A stretch of 64,000 nucleotides of DNA from Enterobacter sp. R1(2018). GTDB lineage: Bacteria; Pseudomonadota; Gammaproteobacteria; Enterobacterales; Enterobacteriaceae. The notes beneath the pieces are model-generated. The model worked only from the letters and a program-made list of their open reading frames with translations. It was not told the DNA's origin and did no database searches. Both the position numbers and the translations under genes were made by a program. Of this stretch, positions 54,865-64,000 are shown in pieces (positions within the stretch are counted from its first letter, which is position 1; every line of letters starts with the position of its first letter). Where the stretch lies: contig NZ_RCAA01000055.1 of the NCBI RefSeq assembly GCF_003628475.1, positions 30,777-94,776 of the forward strand, written 5' to 3'.

Positions 54865-54883
54865 GTTTTTCCCGTAGTCTGTG

Positions 54884-54913
54884 GCCCGGTTATGAATATA
54901 TTCTTAGCCGGGC
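54884..54913 (+). terminator. Hairpin between argT and hisJ
   Basis: GCCCGG / CCGGGC stem around an AT-rich loop about 20 bases after argT; no long T run. May protect or end the argT transcript. Confidence 0.45.
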
Positions 54914-54948
54914 TGGATAAAAATGCAGTTGTGCGGGCCTGTTTTCTC

Positions 54949-55015
54949 TGCGCCCCATTGGTGCGATTTTATAACGATGCATCATTATGGCGCAGCCAGC
55001 GCACCGTTTTGGGTC
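54949..55015 (+). promoter_or_regulatory. Candidate NtrC sites upstream of hisJ
   Basis: TGCGC-CCCAT-TGGTGCG (54949-54966), close to the NtrC consensus, and GCAC-CGTTT-TGGGTC (55001-55015), 50-110 bases before the sigma-54 core. Confidence 0.65.
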
Positions 55016-55063
55016 ATGGGCTTGCCGTTACCGGAATTTACGCGGGCACAGGCCACGGAAAAA

Positions 55064-55079
55064 TGGCATGAAACCTGCA
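55064..55079 (+). promoter_or_regulatory. Sigma-54 promoter of hisJQMP
   Basis: TGGCATGAAACCTGCA, 13 of 16 bases identical to the argT promoter, with GG-N10-GC spacing, 69 bases before hisJ. Confidence 0.82.
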
Positions 55080-55148
55080 CTTTTATCCCTTATTAATTAG
55101 CCATAAAAACGGCATTAGCGCTAAAAAGACAGTCTATCGAGGATAATT

Positions 55149-55931
55149 ATGAAAAAGTTGGTGTTGTCCCTTTCTCTGCTGCTGGCGTTCTCCAGCGTTT
55201 CCACGGCATTCGCCGCTATTCCTGCAAACTTACGTATCGGTACCGATCCAACCTATGCCCCGTTTGAATCGAAAAACGCCCAGGGCGAATTAGTGGGTTT
55301 TGATATCGATCTGGCTAAAGAACTTTGCAAACGCATCGAAACCAACTGTACCTTCGTTGAAAATCCGCTGGATGCGCTGATCCCTTCGCTGAAGGCGAAA
55401 AAAATCGACGTTATTATGTCCTCGCTTTCGATTACTGAAAAACGCCAGCAGGAGATCGCCTTCACCGACAAGCTGTACGCCGCTGACTCTCGTCTGGTCG
55501 TCGCCAAGGGATCTCCAATCCAGCCGACGGTGGAGTCGCTAAAAGGCAAGCGCGTGGGCGTGCTGCAGGGCACCACCCAGGAAACCTACGGTAACGTTCA
55601 CTGGGCGCCGAAAGGCATCGAGATCGTTTCCTATCAGGGGCAGGACTCTATCTATGCAGACCTGACGGCAGGTCGTATCGACGCCGCTTTCCAGGATGAA
55701 GTGGCGGCCAGCGAAGGCTTCCTCAAACAGCCAATCGGTAAGGATTACCAGTTCGGCGGTCCTTCCATTAAAGACAACAAGCTGTTTGGCGTGGGCACCG
55801 GCATGGGGCTGCGTAAAGAAGATAACGAGCTGCGTGAAGCGTTGAACAAAGCCTTTGCCGAAATGCGTAAAGACGGCACCTACGAGAAGCTGGCGAAGAA
55901 GTATTTCGATTTTGACGTTTACGGTGGTTAA
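55149..55931 (+). CDS. hisJ: Histidine-binding protein HisJ
   Basis: 260 residues. Periplasmic binding protein with signal peptide ending [14 protein letters not shown]. Conserved pocket segments: [40 protein letters not shown] and [15 protein letters not shown], differing from ArgT as expected for the histidine-preferring paralogue. Delivers histidine to HisQMP. A 125-base spacer with a hairpin separates it from hisQ. Confidence 0.94.
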   Translation: MKKLVLSLSLLLAFSSVSTAFAAIPANLRIGTDPTYAPFESKNAQGELVGFDIDLAKELCKRIETNCTFVENPLDALIPSLKAKKIDVIMSSLSITEKRQQEIAFTDKLYAADSRLVVAKGSPIQPTVESLKGKRVGVLQGTTQETYGNVHWAPKGIEIVSYQGQDSIYADLTAGRIDAAFQDEVAASEGFLKQPIGKDYQFGGPSIKDNKLFGVGTGMGLRKEDNELREALNKAFAEMRKDGTYEKLAKKYFDFDVYGG

Positions 55932-55983
55932 CAGTGTCGACGGGTGGACAGGCGCGGGTGCCGTTCACCATTGATAAAGTTGC

Positions 55984-56009
55984 GGCGGGTGACGCGTTTT
56001 TTACCCGCC
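55984..56009 (+). terminator. Hairpin between hisJ and hisQ
   Basis: GGCGGGT-GACGCGTTTTTT-ACCCGCC. Intercistronic hairpin downstream of the abundant binding-protein gene, where Salmonella has a REP element; it may stabilise hisJ mRNA and lower hisQMP expression. Confidence 0.55.
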
Positions 56010-56056
56010 CTGGGCTTAGCTAAATTTGTGCAGACACTGACGACAGGATACGCACC

Positions 56057-56743
56057 ATGTTGTATGGCTTTTCTGAAGTGATATTTAAAGGGGCGCTCGT
56101 CACGCTGGAACTGGCGATAAGCTCCGTTATCCTTTCGGTGGTGATTGGTCTTGCCGGCGCTGGCGCCAAGCTATCGAAAAATCGCCCGCTGGCGATGCTG
56201 TTTGAAGGTTACACCACGCTGATTCGCGGCGTGCCGGATTTGGTGCTGATGCTGCTGATTTTCTATGGCCTGCAGATGCTGCTCAACAGCATAACGGATG
56301 CCTTAGGCATGGCGCAGTTCGATATCGATCCGATGGTTGCCGGTATCATCACGCTCGGTTTTATCTACGGGGCGTATTTTACCGAAACCTTTCGCGGCGC
56401 ATTTCTCGCGGTGCCGAGAGGGCATATCGAAGCGGCGACCGCCTTCGGGTTTACTGGTTCGCAAACCTTTCGCCGTATCCTTTTCCCGGCCATGATGCGT
56501 TACGCTCTGCCGGGCATCGGCAATAACTGGCAGGTTATTTTGAAAGCCACGGCGCTGGTTTCGCTGCTGGGGCTGGAAGACGTGGTGAAGGCGACGCAGC
56601 TGGCGGGCAAAACCACCTGGCAGCCGTTCTACTTTGCGATTGTCGCCGGGATCATTTATCTGGTGTTTACCACCGTTTCCAACGGTGTGCTGCTCTGGCT
56701 TGAACGCCGCTATTCCGTGGGCGTGAAGAGGGCCGAGCTATGA
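56057..56743 (+). CDS. hisQ: Histidine ABC transporter permease HisQ
   Basis: 228 residues, about five membrane helices (LVTLELAISSVILSVVIGLA and following). Binding-protein-dependent permease with the EAA loop: GHIEAATAFGFTGSQTFRRI then FPAMMRYALPG, which contacts HisP. Forms the membrane channel with HisM. Overlaps hisM by 4 bases (ATGA). Confidence 0.95.
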   Translation: MLYGFSEVIFKGALVTLELAISSVILSVVIGLAGAGAKLSKNRPLAMLFEGYTTLIRGVPDLVLMLLIFYGLQMLLNSITDALGMAQFDIDPMVAGIITLGFIYGAYFTETFRGAFLAVPRGHIEAATAFGFTGSQTFRRILFPAMMRYALPGIGNNWQVILKATALVSLLGLEDVVKATQLAGKTTWQPFYFAIVAGIIYLVFTTVSNGVLLWLERRYSVGVKRAEL

Positions 56744-57456
56744 TCGAAATTATTCAGGAATACTGGAAGTCCCTGCTGTGGACGGACGGTTACCGCTTCA
56801 CCGGCGTGGCTATCACCCTGTGGCTGCTGATTTCATCCGTCGTGATGGGCGGCCTTCTGGCGTTGCTCCTCGCTATCGGGCGTGTTTCAAGCAATAAGTT
56901 CATCGCTTTTCCCATCTGGCTGTTTACCTACGTTTTCCGCGGCACGCCGCTGTATGTGCAGCTGCTGGTGTTTTACTCGGGCATGTACACGCTGGAAGTG
57001 GTGAAAGGCACCGTGCTGCTAAATGAGTTTTTCCGCAGCGGCCTGAACTGCACCGTTCTGGCGCTGACCCTGAATACCTGCGCCTATACCACGGAAATTT
57101 TCGCCGGGGCGATTCGCTCCGTGCCACACGGTGAAATTGAGGCCGCCCGCGCTTACGGTTTTTCGCGCGTGAAAATGTACCGCTGCATCATTTTGCCATC
57201 GGCGCTGCGTATCGCGCTGCCGGCGTACAGCAACGAGGTTATTTTAATGCTGCACTCCACCGCGCTGGCCTTCACCGCCACCGTGCCGGATCTGCTGAAA
57301 ATCGCCCGTGATATCAACTCCGCAACCTACCAGCCGTTTACCGCGTTCGGTATCGCTGCGGTGTTATACCTGATTATTTCTTACGTGCTGATAAGCCTGT
57401 TCCGCAGGGCGGAAAAACGCTTTATGCAGCATGTTAAACCCAGCTCTTCGCACTGA
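56740..57456 (+). CDS. hisM: Histidine ABC transporter permease HisM
   Basis: 238 residues, paralogue of HisQ. Membrane helices start at FTGVAITLWLLISSVVMGGL; FRGTPLYVQLLVFYSGMY and the EAA loop GEIEAARAYGFSRVKMYRCI, ILPSALRIALPAYSNEV, are conserved. Partner of HisQ in the HisQMP2 inner-membrane complex. hisP begins 9 bases after its stop. Confidence 0.95.
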   Translation: MIEIIQEYWKSLLWTDGYRFTGVAITLWLLISSVVMGGLLALLLAIGRVSSNKFIAFPIWLFTYVFRGTPLYVQLLVFYSGMYTLEVVKGTVLLNEFFRSGLNCTVLALTLNTCAYTTEIFAGAIRSVPHGEIEAARAYGFSRVKMYRCIILPSALRIALPAYSNEVILMLHSTALAFTATVPDLLKIARDINSATYQPFTAFGIAAVLYLIISYVLISLFRRAEKRFMQHVKPSSSH

Positions 57457-57465
57457 GTGGTTTCC

Positions 57466-58239
57466 ATGGCTGAAAATAAATTAAACGTTACTGATTTGCA
57501 CAAACGCTACGGCGAACATGAAGTGCTGAAAGGGGTTTCTCTGCAGGCCAACGCTGGCGATGTTATCAGCATCATCGGCTCATCCGGCTCGGGAAAAAGT
57601 ACGTTTCTGCGCTGCATTAACTTCCTCGAAAAACCGAGCGAAGGCAAGATTGTGGTGAGCAACCAGAACATCAACCTGGTGCGCGATAAAGACGGCCAGC
57701 TGAAGGTTGCGGATAAAAACCAGCTGCGCCTGTTGCGTACCCGCCTGACGATGGTGTTTCAGCACTTCAACCTGTGGAGCCACATGACGGTGCTGGAAAA
57801 TGTCATGGAAGCACCCATTCAGGTATTGGGGCTGAGCAAGCAGGAAGCGAAAGAGCGGGCGATTAAATATCTGGCGAAAGTAGGGATTGACGAGCGCCAG
57901 CAGGCGAAATACCCGGTGCATCTTTCCGGCGGCCAGCAGCAGCGCGTTTCCATCGCCCGCGCGCTGGCGATGGAGCCGGAAGTTTTGCTGTTCGATGAGC
58001 CAACCTCCGCGCTGGATCCGGAGCTGGTGGGCGAGGTGCTGCGCATTATGCAGAAGCTGGCCGAAGAGGGGAAAACGATGGTGGTGGTAACCCACGAAAT
58101 GGACTTTGCCCGCCATGTTTCAAGCCACGTGATTTTCCTGCATCAGGGGATAATCGAAGAAGAAGGTGCGCCGGACGAGCTGTTCGGCAATCCTAAGAGC
58201 GCGCGGTTGCAGCAGTTCCTTTCGGGATCGCTAAAATAA
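57466..58239 (+). CDS. hisP: Histidine ABC transporter ATPase HisP
   Basis: 257 residues from ATG 57466, equal to E. coli; the GTG three codons earlier is not needed. Walker [10 protein letters not shown] near 39, Q-loop [12 protein letters not shown], signature [15 protein letters not shown] near 153, Walker [14 protein letters not shown]-loop VVTHEMDF. It forms a dimer that powers uptake through HisQM. Terminator follows. Confidence 0.97.
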   Translation: MAENKLNVTDLHKRYGEHEVLKGVSLQANAGDVISIIGSSGSGKSTFLRCINFLEKPSEGKIVVSNQNINLVRDKDGQLKVADKNQLRLLRTRLTMVFQHFNLWSHMTVLENVMEAPIQVLGLSKQEAKERAIKYLAKVGIDERQQAKYPVHLSGGQQQRVSIARALAMEPEVLLFDEPTSALDPELVGEVLRIMQKLAEEGKTMVVVTHEMDFARHVSSHVIFLHQGIIEEEGAPDELFGNPKSARLQQFLSGSLK

Positions 58240-58243
58240 CTAT

Positions 58244-58270
58244 AAACCCCGTTTTCACGGGGTTTATTTT
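58244..58270. terminator. Bidirectional terminator between hisP and yfcH
   Basis: AAACCCCG-TTTTCA-CGGGGTTT followed by ATTTT; AT tracts on both sides suit the convergent genes. Confidence 0.85.
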
Positions 58271-59162
58271 AACGCACCACGTCCGCCAAAGCCTCTTCCA
58301 GATCGAAATAGCGGAAGCCGAAGCCTGACTCCTCAAGCCGTTTAGGCAGCGCGCGCTGCCCGCCCAGCACCAGAACCGAAGATTCTCCCATCAACAGCTT
58401 TACGGCCGCGGCGGGCGCTCGTACAAAAGCCGGGCGATTCAACACGTGGCCGAGCGAGTGGGAGAACTGTTCGTTGCGTACGGGATAGGGCGAAACCATA
58501 TTGAACGGGCCGCGCAGATCGTTATTTAGCAGCCAGAGAATGCCGTTGACCATATCATCAATATGAATCCACGCGAGGTACTGCCTGCCATTGCCTACCG
58601 GACCGCCGAGCCCGGCACGAAAAAGCGGCAGCAGTTTTGCCAGAATGCCGCCTTTCGGCGCCAGCACTACGCCGGTGCGCAGCAGGCAAACCCGGGTGTT
58701 TTCGCTCTGCGCGCCGCAGGCTATCTGCTCCCAGCGGGCGCATAGCTTATGGGTAAATTCATTGTGCGGCGGCTCATCTTCCGTCACTACCACCTCACCC
58801 AGATCGCCATAGTAGCCGGCGGCCGAGCCGGAGATCAGAACGGATGGCGGCGTCTGGCTTGCTTTGAACATTGCCACCAGGCGCTCGGTAATCTGCCAGC
58901 GGCTTTGGCACAGGCGCTGCTTCTGCGCTTCATTCCAGCGCTTATCGGCGATGGGTTCGCCCGCGAGATTGATGACGGCGTCAAAGCCGTCAAGATTTTC
59001 ATGGTCGTTAAGTCCCTTCCACAGCGTAACGCGGGGGTCAAACTTATTGCGGGCTTTATCCGGATCCCTTGTGACCACGGTCACGCTATGGCCCGTTTCC
59101 AGCAACCGCGGAACCAGATGGCTGCCGATGAGGCCGGTGCCGCCGGTGATCAATATCTGCAT
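58269..59162 (-). CDS. yfcH: SDR-family epimerase-like protein YfcH
   Basis: 297 residues, E. coli length. Rossmann N-terminus [20 protein letters not shown], active-site-like segment [15 protein letters not shown] (Tyr), [20 protein letters not shown] and a C-terminal DUF1731. Related to nucleotide-sugar epimerases; in plants and cyanobacteria the family acts in cell division (SulA-like), but the bacterial role is unknown. Upstream of it on the same strand is folX. Confidence 0.93.
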   Translation of the reverse strand: MQILITGGTGLIGSHLVPRLLETGHSVTVVTRDPDKARNKFDPRVTLWKGLNDHENLDGFDAVINLAGEPIADKRWNEAQKQRLCQSRWQITERLVAMFKASQTPPSVLISGSAAGYYGDLGEVVVTEDEPPHNEFTHKLCARWEQIACGAQSENTRVCLLRTGVVLAPKGGILAKLLPLFRAGLGGPVGNGRQYLAWIHIDDMVNGILWLLNNDLRGPFNMVSPYPVRNEQFSHSLGHVLNRPAFVRAPAAAVKLLMGESSVLVLGGQRALPKRLEESGFGFRYFDLEEALADVVR

Positions 59163-59184
59163 GCGCGTCTCCTGTCGAGTGCGC

Positions 59185-59553
59185 CTACCTTCGCCAGCTC
59201 ATGGTCATGGATACCGAGTCGGCATAACGCAGCGCGTGAAGTTTATCTATCTCTACTTCAGCATAAGACACCCACGGATGGTCGCATGCGATATTGAGCA
59301 CATCCTGAGTTAATTTTTCCAGCAAAGAGAAGCGGTTATTCTCCACCAGCTGGATGATGCTTTTGGTGATGGTGCGGTAGTTCAGGGCGTCGTTGATGTC
59401 TTCGCTGGCGCGCGCCTTGTCCGCCGGATAGTGAAGCGCGACGTTGACGACAATATCCTGACGGTTGGCGATCTCTTCTTCTTTGATACCGATAAAAGTA
59501 CGCAGGCGGAGATTTTTAATACGAATAACGGCGTCTGGCTGGGGGGATGACAT
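59185..59553 (-). CDS. folX: Dihydroneopterin triphosphate 2'-epimerase FolX
   Basis: 122 residues from ATG 59553 (GGAGG ten bases upstream; the longer frame to 59586 is not conserved). FolB-like tunnelling fold: [40 protein letters not shown] and [20 protein letters not shown]. Epimerises dihydroneopterin triphosphate to the monapterin form, used by FolM for tetrahydromonapterin. Followed by yfcH after 23 bases. Confidence 0.94.
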   Translation of the reverse strand: MSSPQPDAVIRIKNLRLRTFIGIKEEEIANRQDIVVNVALHYPADKARASEDINDALNYRTITKSIIQLVENNRFSLLEKLTQDVLNIACDHPWVSYAEVEIDKLHALRYADSVSMTMSWRR

Positions 59554-59623
59554 TGCAGGTTTCCTCCGTGTATTGCTTCCCGCCACAGATTACACCACAG
59601 CGGGAAGATTTAGACACGTGGGC

Positions 59624-61050
<1,427 letters not shown>

Positions 61051-61108
61051 TTCCTGCGGCTTTGTTCGCTATCATTAAGCCACTTATCATTAAAAGAGAT
61101 GTGGATTT

Positions 61109-61660
61109 ATGAAGCTGATGTTTGCCTCGGATCTTCACGGTTCATTGCCGGCAGCAGAGAAAGCGCTGGCAATTTTTGCGCAAAGCGGCGCGCGGTGGCT
61201 CGTTCTGCTCGGCGACCTGCTCAACCACGGGCCGCGCAATGCGTTGCCGGAGGGATACGATCCGGCAGCGGTGGCGCAGCGGCTTAACGAGGTGGCGGAC
61301 AAAATTATTGCCGTGCGCGGCAACTGCGACAGCGAAGTCGACCAGATGCTGCTGCGCTTTCCCATTACCGCCCCCTTTGCGCAAATTCTGCTGCCGGGAC
61401 AGCGTTTATTTGTCACCCACGGCCATCTTTATAATCCGGATAAATTGCCGCCGTTGGCGCCACACGATGCGCTGATTTTCGGCCATACTCATCTTCCGGT
61501 GGCTGAAAATCGTGACGGACTGTACTTCTTCAACCCCGGCTCCGTGAGTATGCCGAAAGGGGGTTTTGAGGCGAGCTACGGCATGCTGAATGACGGCGTT
61601 CTGAGCGTTCACACGCTGAATAATGATGGGGTTATTGCGCAGGTCGGCATTACCCCGTAA
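61109..61660 (+). CDS. yfcE: Metallophosphoesterase YfcE
   Basis: 183 residues (E. coli 184). Calcineurin-like phosphodiesterase with all metal motifs: FASDLHGSLPAAE (D, H), LLGDLLNHGPRN (GD), VRGNCDSEVDQ (GNCD), VTHGHLYNP, IFGHTHLPV. Acts on artificial phosphodiesters with Mn2+ in vitro; physiological substrate unknown. Start has AAAGAGAT upstream. Confidence 0.95.
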   Translation: MKLMFASDLHGSLPAAEKALAIFAQSGARWLVLLGDLLNHGPRNALPEGYDPAAVAQRLNEVADKIIAVRGNCDSEVDQMLLRFPITAPFAQILLPGQRLFVTHGHLYNPDKLPPLAPHDALIFGHTHLPVAENRDGLYFFNPGSVSMPKGGFEASYGMLNDGVLSVHTLNNDGVIAQVGITP

Positions 61661-61719
61661 CTTACCGCTTGTAAAACCGATAACGCGCCGTAAGAGCGCC
61701 CTGAAGAGAAGGTTTCCCG

Positions 61720-62262
61720 ATGGTAGAACAGAGTCATTTTGTTGGCACGGAATGGGTAGATATTGTCAATGAAGACAATGAGGTAATAGCGCAGGCCAGC
61801 CGTGAGCAAATGCGCGCGCAGCGTTTACGCCATCGTGCTACCTATATTGTCGTTCATGACGGCATGGGCAAAATCCTGGTGCAGCGCCGCACCGAGACGA
61901 AGGATTTCCTGCCGGGCATGCTTGACGCCACCGCAGGCGGCGTCGTGCAGTCGGACGAGCAGCTGCTGGACTCCGCGCGCCGGGAGGCGGAAGAGGAATT
62001 AGGCATCGCCGGCGTACCTTTTGCCGAGCACGGCCAGTTCTATTTTGAAGACGAACATTGTCGCGTTTGGGGCGGCTTGTTCAGCTGCGTTTCGCACGGC
62101 CCCTTTGCGCTCCAGGAAGAGGAAGTCAGCGAAGTGAGCTGGATGTCCCCGGAAGAAATTACCGCCCGCTGTGACGAGTTCACGCCGGACTCTCTTAAGG
62201 CGCTGGCGCTGTGGATGACGCGCAACGCCAAGAATGAGAAGCAGTCGGCGACGGCGGAGTAA
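61720..62262 (+). CDS. yfcD: Nudix hydrolase YfcD
   Basis: 180 residues, as E. coli. The Nudix box [18 protein letters not shown] followed by EEELGI fits G-X5-E-X7-REUXEEXGU. N-terminal beta strand [19 protein letters not shown] resembles isopentenyl-diphosphate isomerase-like Nudix proteins. Hydrolyses a nucleoside diphosphate derivative not yet known. Good AGAAGGT ribosome site. Last gene of the conserved yfc group here. Confidence 0.94.
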   Translation: MVEQSHFVGTEWVDIVNEDNEVIAQASREQMRAQRLRHRATYIVVHDGMGKILVQRRTETKDFLPGMLDATAGGVVQSDEQLLDSARREAEEELGIAGVPFAEHGQFYFEDEHCRVWGGLFSCVSHGPFALQEEEVSEVSWMSPEEITARCDEFTPDSLKALALWMTRNAKNEKQSATAE

Positions 62263-62671
62263 TCCGCGCCGGCCCCGGCAGTATGGGCTGCGGAGCGATG
62301 ACGTAACGGCATCACTCCGCAGCTTGCGACATGCGGGCGCTTCCTGTCGTAAGCTCGTCATCAGATATCTTTGTTCGCAAATCGTCAGATAGAAATATTT
62401 TCCCCGAAAATCACTTCTCGCTCGCCTGCCTCCACGTTAAGCATTTCTGTCGCCATGATGCGGCTTACAAAACGCTATCTGCCTCGCAACTTGTTAAAGG
62501 GCTTTCCAGTACGGCCATAAACGCCGTGCGCTGATGCCTGTCCGTCACCGCGCCTCTCTGTCTGATTCTGCGCCATTATTGTGGCTTGTATGTTGTTTTG
62601 TGTTTTTTAATGTTGTTATTGGTGTTGTTTTGTGGTGGTATTGCTTCATCTTCTGGTGATGGAGTGAGCGA
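62263..62671 (+). other. 409-base intergenic region: long hairpin and G/T-rich leader
   Basis: A 37-base hairpin GCTGCGGAG...CTCCGCAGC (62287-62323) with a second inner pairing GATG/CATC lies just after yfcD and may end its transcript. Further right, about 62575-62660 is nearly free of C and A and made of repeated TTGTTTTGTG-like units, just before the flavoprotein ATG. No convincing ORF or classic promoter was read here. Confidence 0.55.
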
Positions 62672-64000
62672 ATGGAACAGCTAGCGGGGGAATTTGATGT
62701 CATCGTCATAGGCGGTGGCGTGGTGGGATGTGCGGTATTCCGCCGTTTCACGCTGATGGGGGCGCGCGTCGTTTTGCTGGAAAAAGGCGGCGACATTCTT
62801 TCCGGAGCGAGCAAGGCCAACAGCGCGCTGCTGCATACCGGCTTTGATGCGCCGCCGGAGAGCCTGGAGCTGGCCTGCATGCAGGCGGGCTACCAGGAAT
62901 ACCTGGCGATTCATCAACGGATGAATCTGCCGCTGCTGCTGACCGGAGCCATCGTGGTGGCATGGAATGACGAGCAGCTGGCCGCGCTCCCGGCCATTGT
63001 CGAACAGGCCCACCGAAACGGGGTGACGGATGTCAAAGAGATTTCCGCGGCGGAGATTTATCAGCGTGAACCCCATTTGGCTGCCGGAGCCGTGGGGGGC
63101 GTAGCGGTGCCCGGCGAGAGCGTAATCGATCCCTGGAGCGCGCCGCTGGCCTATGTCACCCAGGCCGTGCAGCACGGCGGACAATACCGTTTTAACTGCG
63201 AGGTCAAAGGCGTAGAGTTTGCGCATGAACGCTGGCACGTGGCCACCACGCGCGGGAATTTCCAGGGGCGTCTGGTGATTAACTGCGCGGGCAATCACGG
63301 CGACCGCATCGATGCGCTCTGGCGTGAACCTGAATTTGAAATTCGCCCGCGTAAAGGCCAGTTTCTGGTGTTCGACAAGGCCGCCGCCGGACAGATTAAC
63401 GCCATTATCCTGCCGGTCCCCACCGCGCGCAGCAAAGGCGTCCTGCTCTCAAAAACCATTTTTGGCAATCTGCTGCTTGGCCCGACGGCCGAGGAGCAAA
63501 ACGATCGCGACCGCGCGGAAGTCGATGAAAACATACTGAAATCGCTGGTGGAGCAAGGGGCTCGCATTCTGCCTTCGCTCACGGATTATCCGGTGACGGC
63601 AACTTACGCCGGCCTGCGTCCGGCCACGGAAGAAAAAGGCTACCGAATCCTGGATTACCCTGCGAACCAGTGGATAACCGTGGGCGGCATCCGTTCCACC
63701 GGCCTTACCGCCGCGTTGGGTATCGCTTCGCATCTTGAGAACCTCTACCACGAGCGTTTTGCCCCACTTTTTCACTGCACGCCCGTGGCTGCCCCCCGCT
63801 GGCCCAGCATGCCGATGCTTTCGGAATACGCTACCCGAGATTACCGCTGTCCCGGCAATGGTGGAGTGGTATGCCACTGTGAACTGGTGACCCGGCGGGA
63901 GCTTGAGGCCGCCTTCGATAGCGCCGTTCCACCGGAAAGCATCGGCGGACTGCGGCGGCGCACGCGGGTAATGATGGGGCGCTGTAACGGCTTCTTTTGC
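62672..64000 (+). CDS. GlpA-like FAD-dependent oxidoreductase, 3'-truncated
   Basis: 443 codons, open to the window end, so the gene is partial. N-terminal FAD-binding fold FDVIVIGGGVVGCAVFRRFT, then SGASKANSALLHTGFDAPPE, typical of the GlpA/glycerol-3-phosphate dehydrogenase superfamily (DAO fold), and YAGLRPATEEKGYRI with GGIRSTGLTAALGIASH. The C-terminal part is a BFD-like [2Fe-2S] domain: VVCHCELVTRRELEA (Cys-X-Cys) and GRCNGFFC (Cys-X4-Cys). Substrate unknown; similar proteins are encoded with a GltD-like flavoprotein and a DUF1667 protein. In K-12 yfcC is found at this place. Confidence 0.85.
   Translation, partial: MEQLAGEFDVIVIGGGVVGCAVFRRFTLMGARVVLLEKGGDILSGASKANSALLHTGFDAPPESLELACMQAGYQEYLAIHQRMNLPLLLTGAIVVAWNDEQLAALPAIVEQAHRNGVTDVKEISAAEIYQREPHLAAGAVGGVAVPGESVIDPWSAPLAYVTQAVQHGGQYRFNCEVKGVEFAHERWHVATTRGNFQGRLVINCAGNHGDRIDALWREPEFEIRPRKGQFLVFDKAAAGQINAIILPVPTARSKGVLLSKTIFGNLLLGPTAEEQNDRDRAEVDENILKSLVEQGARILPSLTDYPVTATYAGLRPATEEKGYRILDYPANQWITVGGIRSTGLTAALGIASHLENLYHERFAPLFHCTPVAAPRWPSMPMLSEYATRDYRCPGNGGVVCHCELVTRRELEAAFDSAVPPESIGGLRRRTRVMMGRCNGFFC

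Noticed and set aside
62545..62880. 111-codon minus-strand ORF overlapping the flavoprotein start
   Set aside because: Its His/Thr/Gln-rich C-terminus is just the complement of the G/T-rich leader.

Overview
The window joins the right-hand part of an integrated siphophage prophage (1 to about 23.9 kb) to a long, well-conserved stretch of enterobacterial chromosome (about 23.9 to 64 kb). The chromosomal genes are close homologues of E. coli genes in almost the E. coli order (yfdC-mlaA-fadL-yfcZ-fadIJ-sixA-smrB-prmB-aroC-mepA-yfcA-epmC-yfcL-mnmC-fabB-yfcJ-flk-pdxB-usg-truA-dedA-accD-folC-dedD-cvpA-purF-ubiX-argT-hisJQMP-yfcH-folX-yfcG-yfcF-yfcE-yfcD). The host is therefore a member of the Enterobacteriaceae. 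Sequence divergence and the absence of some K-12 loci argue against E. coli itself; genus cannot be fixed by reading alone.

Prophage, 1-23.9 kb. The window enters inside the large terminase gene and runs along the + strand through portal, MuF-like head protein, protease-scaffold, decoration protein, major capsid, connector and closure genes, tail terminator, Ig-decorated tail tube protein, assembly-chaperone-position gene, a 1228-residue tape measure, distal tail proteins, NlpC/P60 peptidase, central tail (J-like) protein and a beta-helix tailspike. Intrinsic terminator-like hairpins separate many of these late genes, so the late transcript probably relies on antitermination. Two small non-structural genes with near-identical extended -10 promoters and near-identical terminators flank the tape measure gene and look like moron cassettes. 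After the tailspike, a divergent AT-rich pair (hexapeptide acyltransferase plus membrane protein) looks like a lysogenic conversion module. It is followed by a two-gene operon under a LexA box whose second gene encodes a UmuD'-like protein that starts at the UmuD processing point and lacks the catalytic serine segment. An IntS-type integrase lies next to tRNA-Arg(CCT) argW, the integration site. Immunity, replication and lysis genes would lie left of the window.

Chromosome, 23.9-64 kb. This holds outer-membrane lipid and fatty-acid genes (mlaA, fadL, fadIJ, fabB, accD) with recognisable FadR, FabR and CRP sites; translation and RNA-modification genes (prmB, epmC, mnmC, truA, smrB); cell-wall and envelope genes (mepA, dedA, dedD); biosynthetic genes (aroC, pdxB, folC, folX, purF with its PurR box, ubiX); and the basic amino-acid ABC importer argT-hisJQMP with two sigma-54 promoters and NtrC-like sites. 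It ends with the yfcH-yfcD group and a truncated GlpA-like flavoprotein gene standing where K-12 has yfcC.

No rRNA, CRISPR array, insertion sequence or replication origin was seen. The best candidates for unusual biology are the SOS-controlled UmuD'-like operon, the paired moron cassettes around the tape measure, and the acyltransferase/membrane-protein module beside the tailspike.
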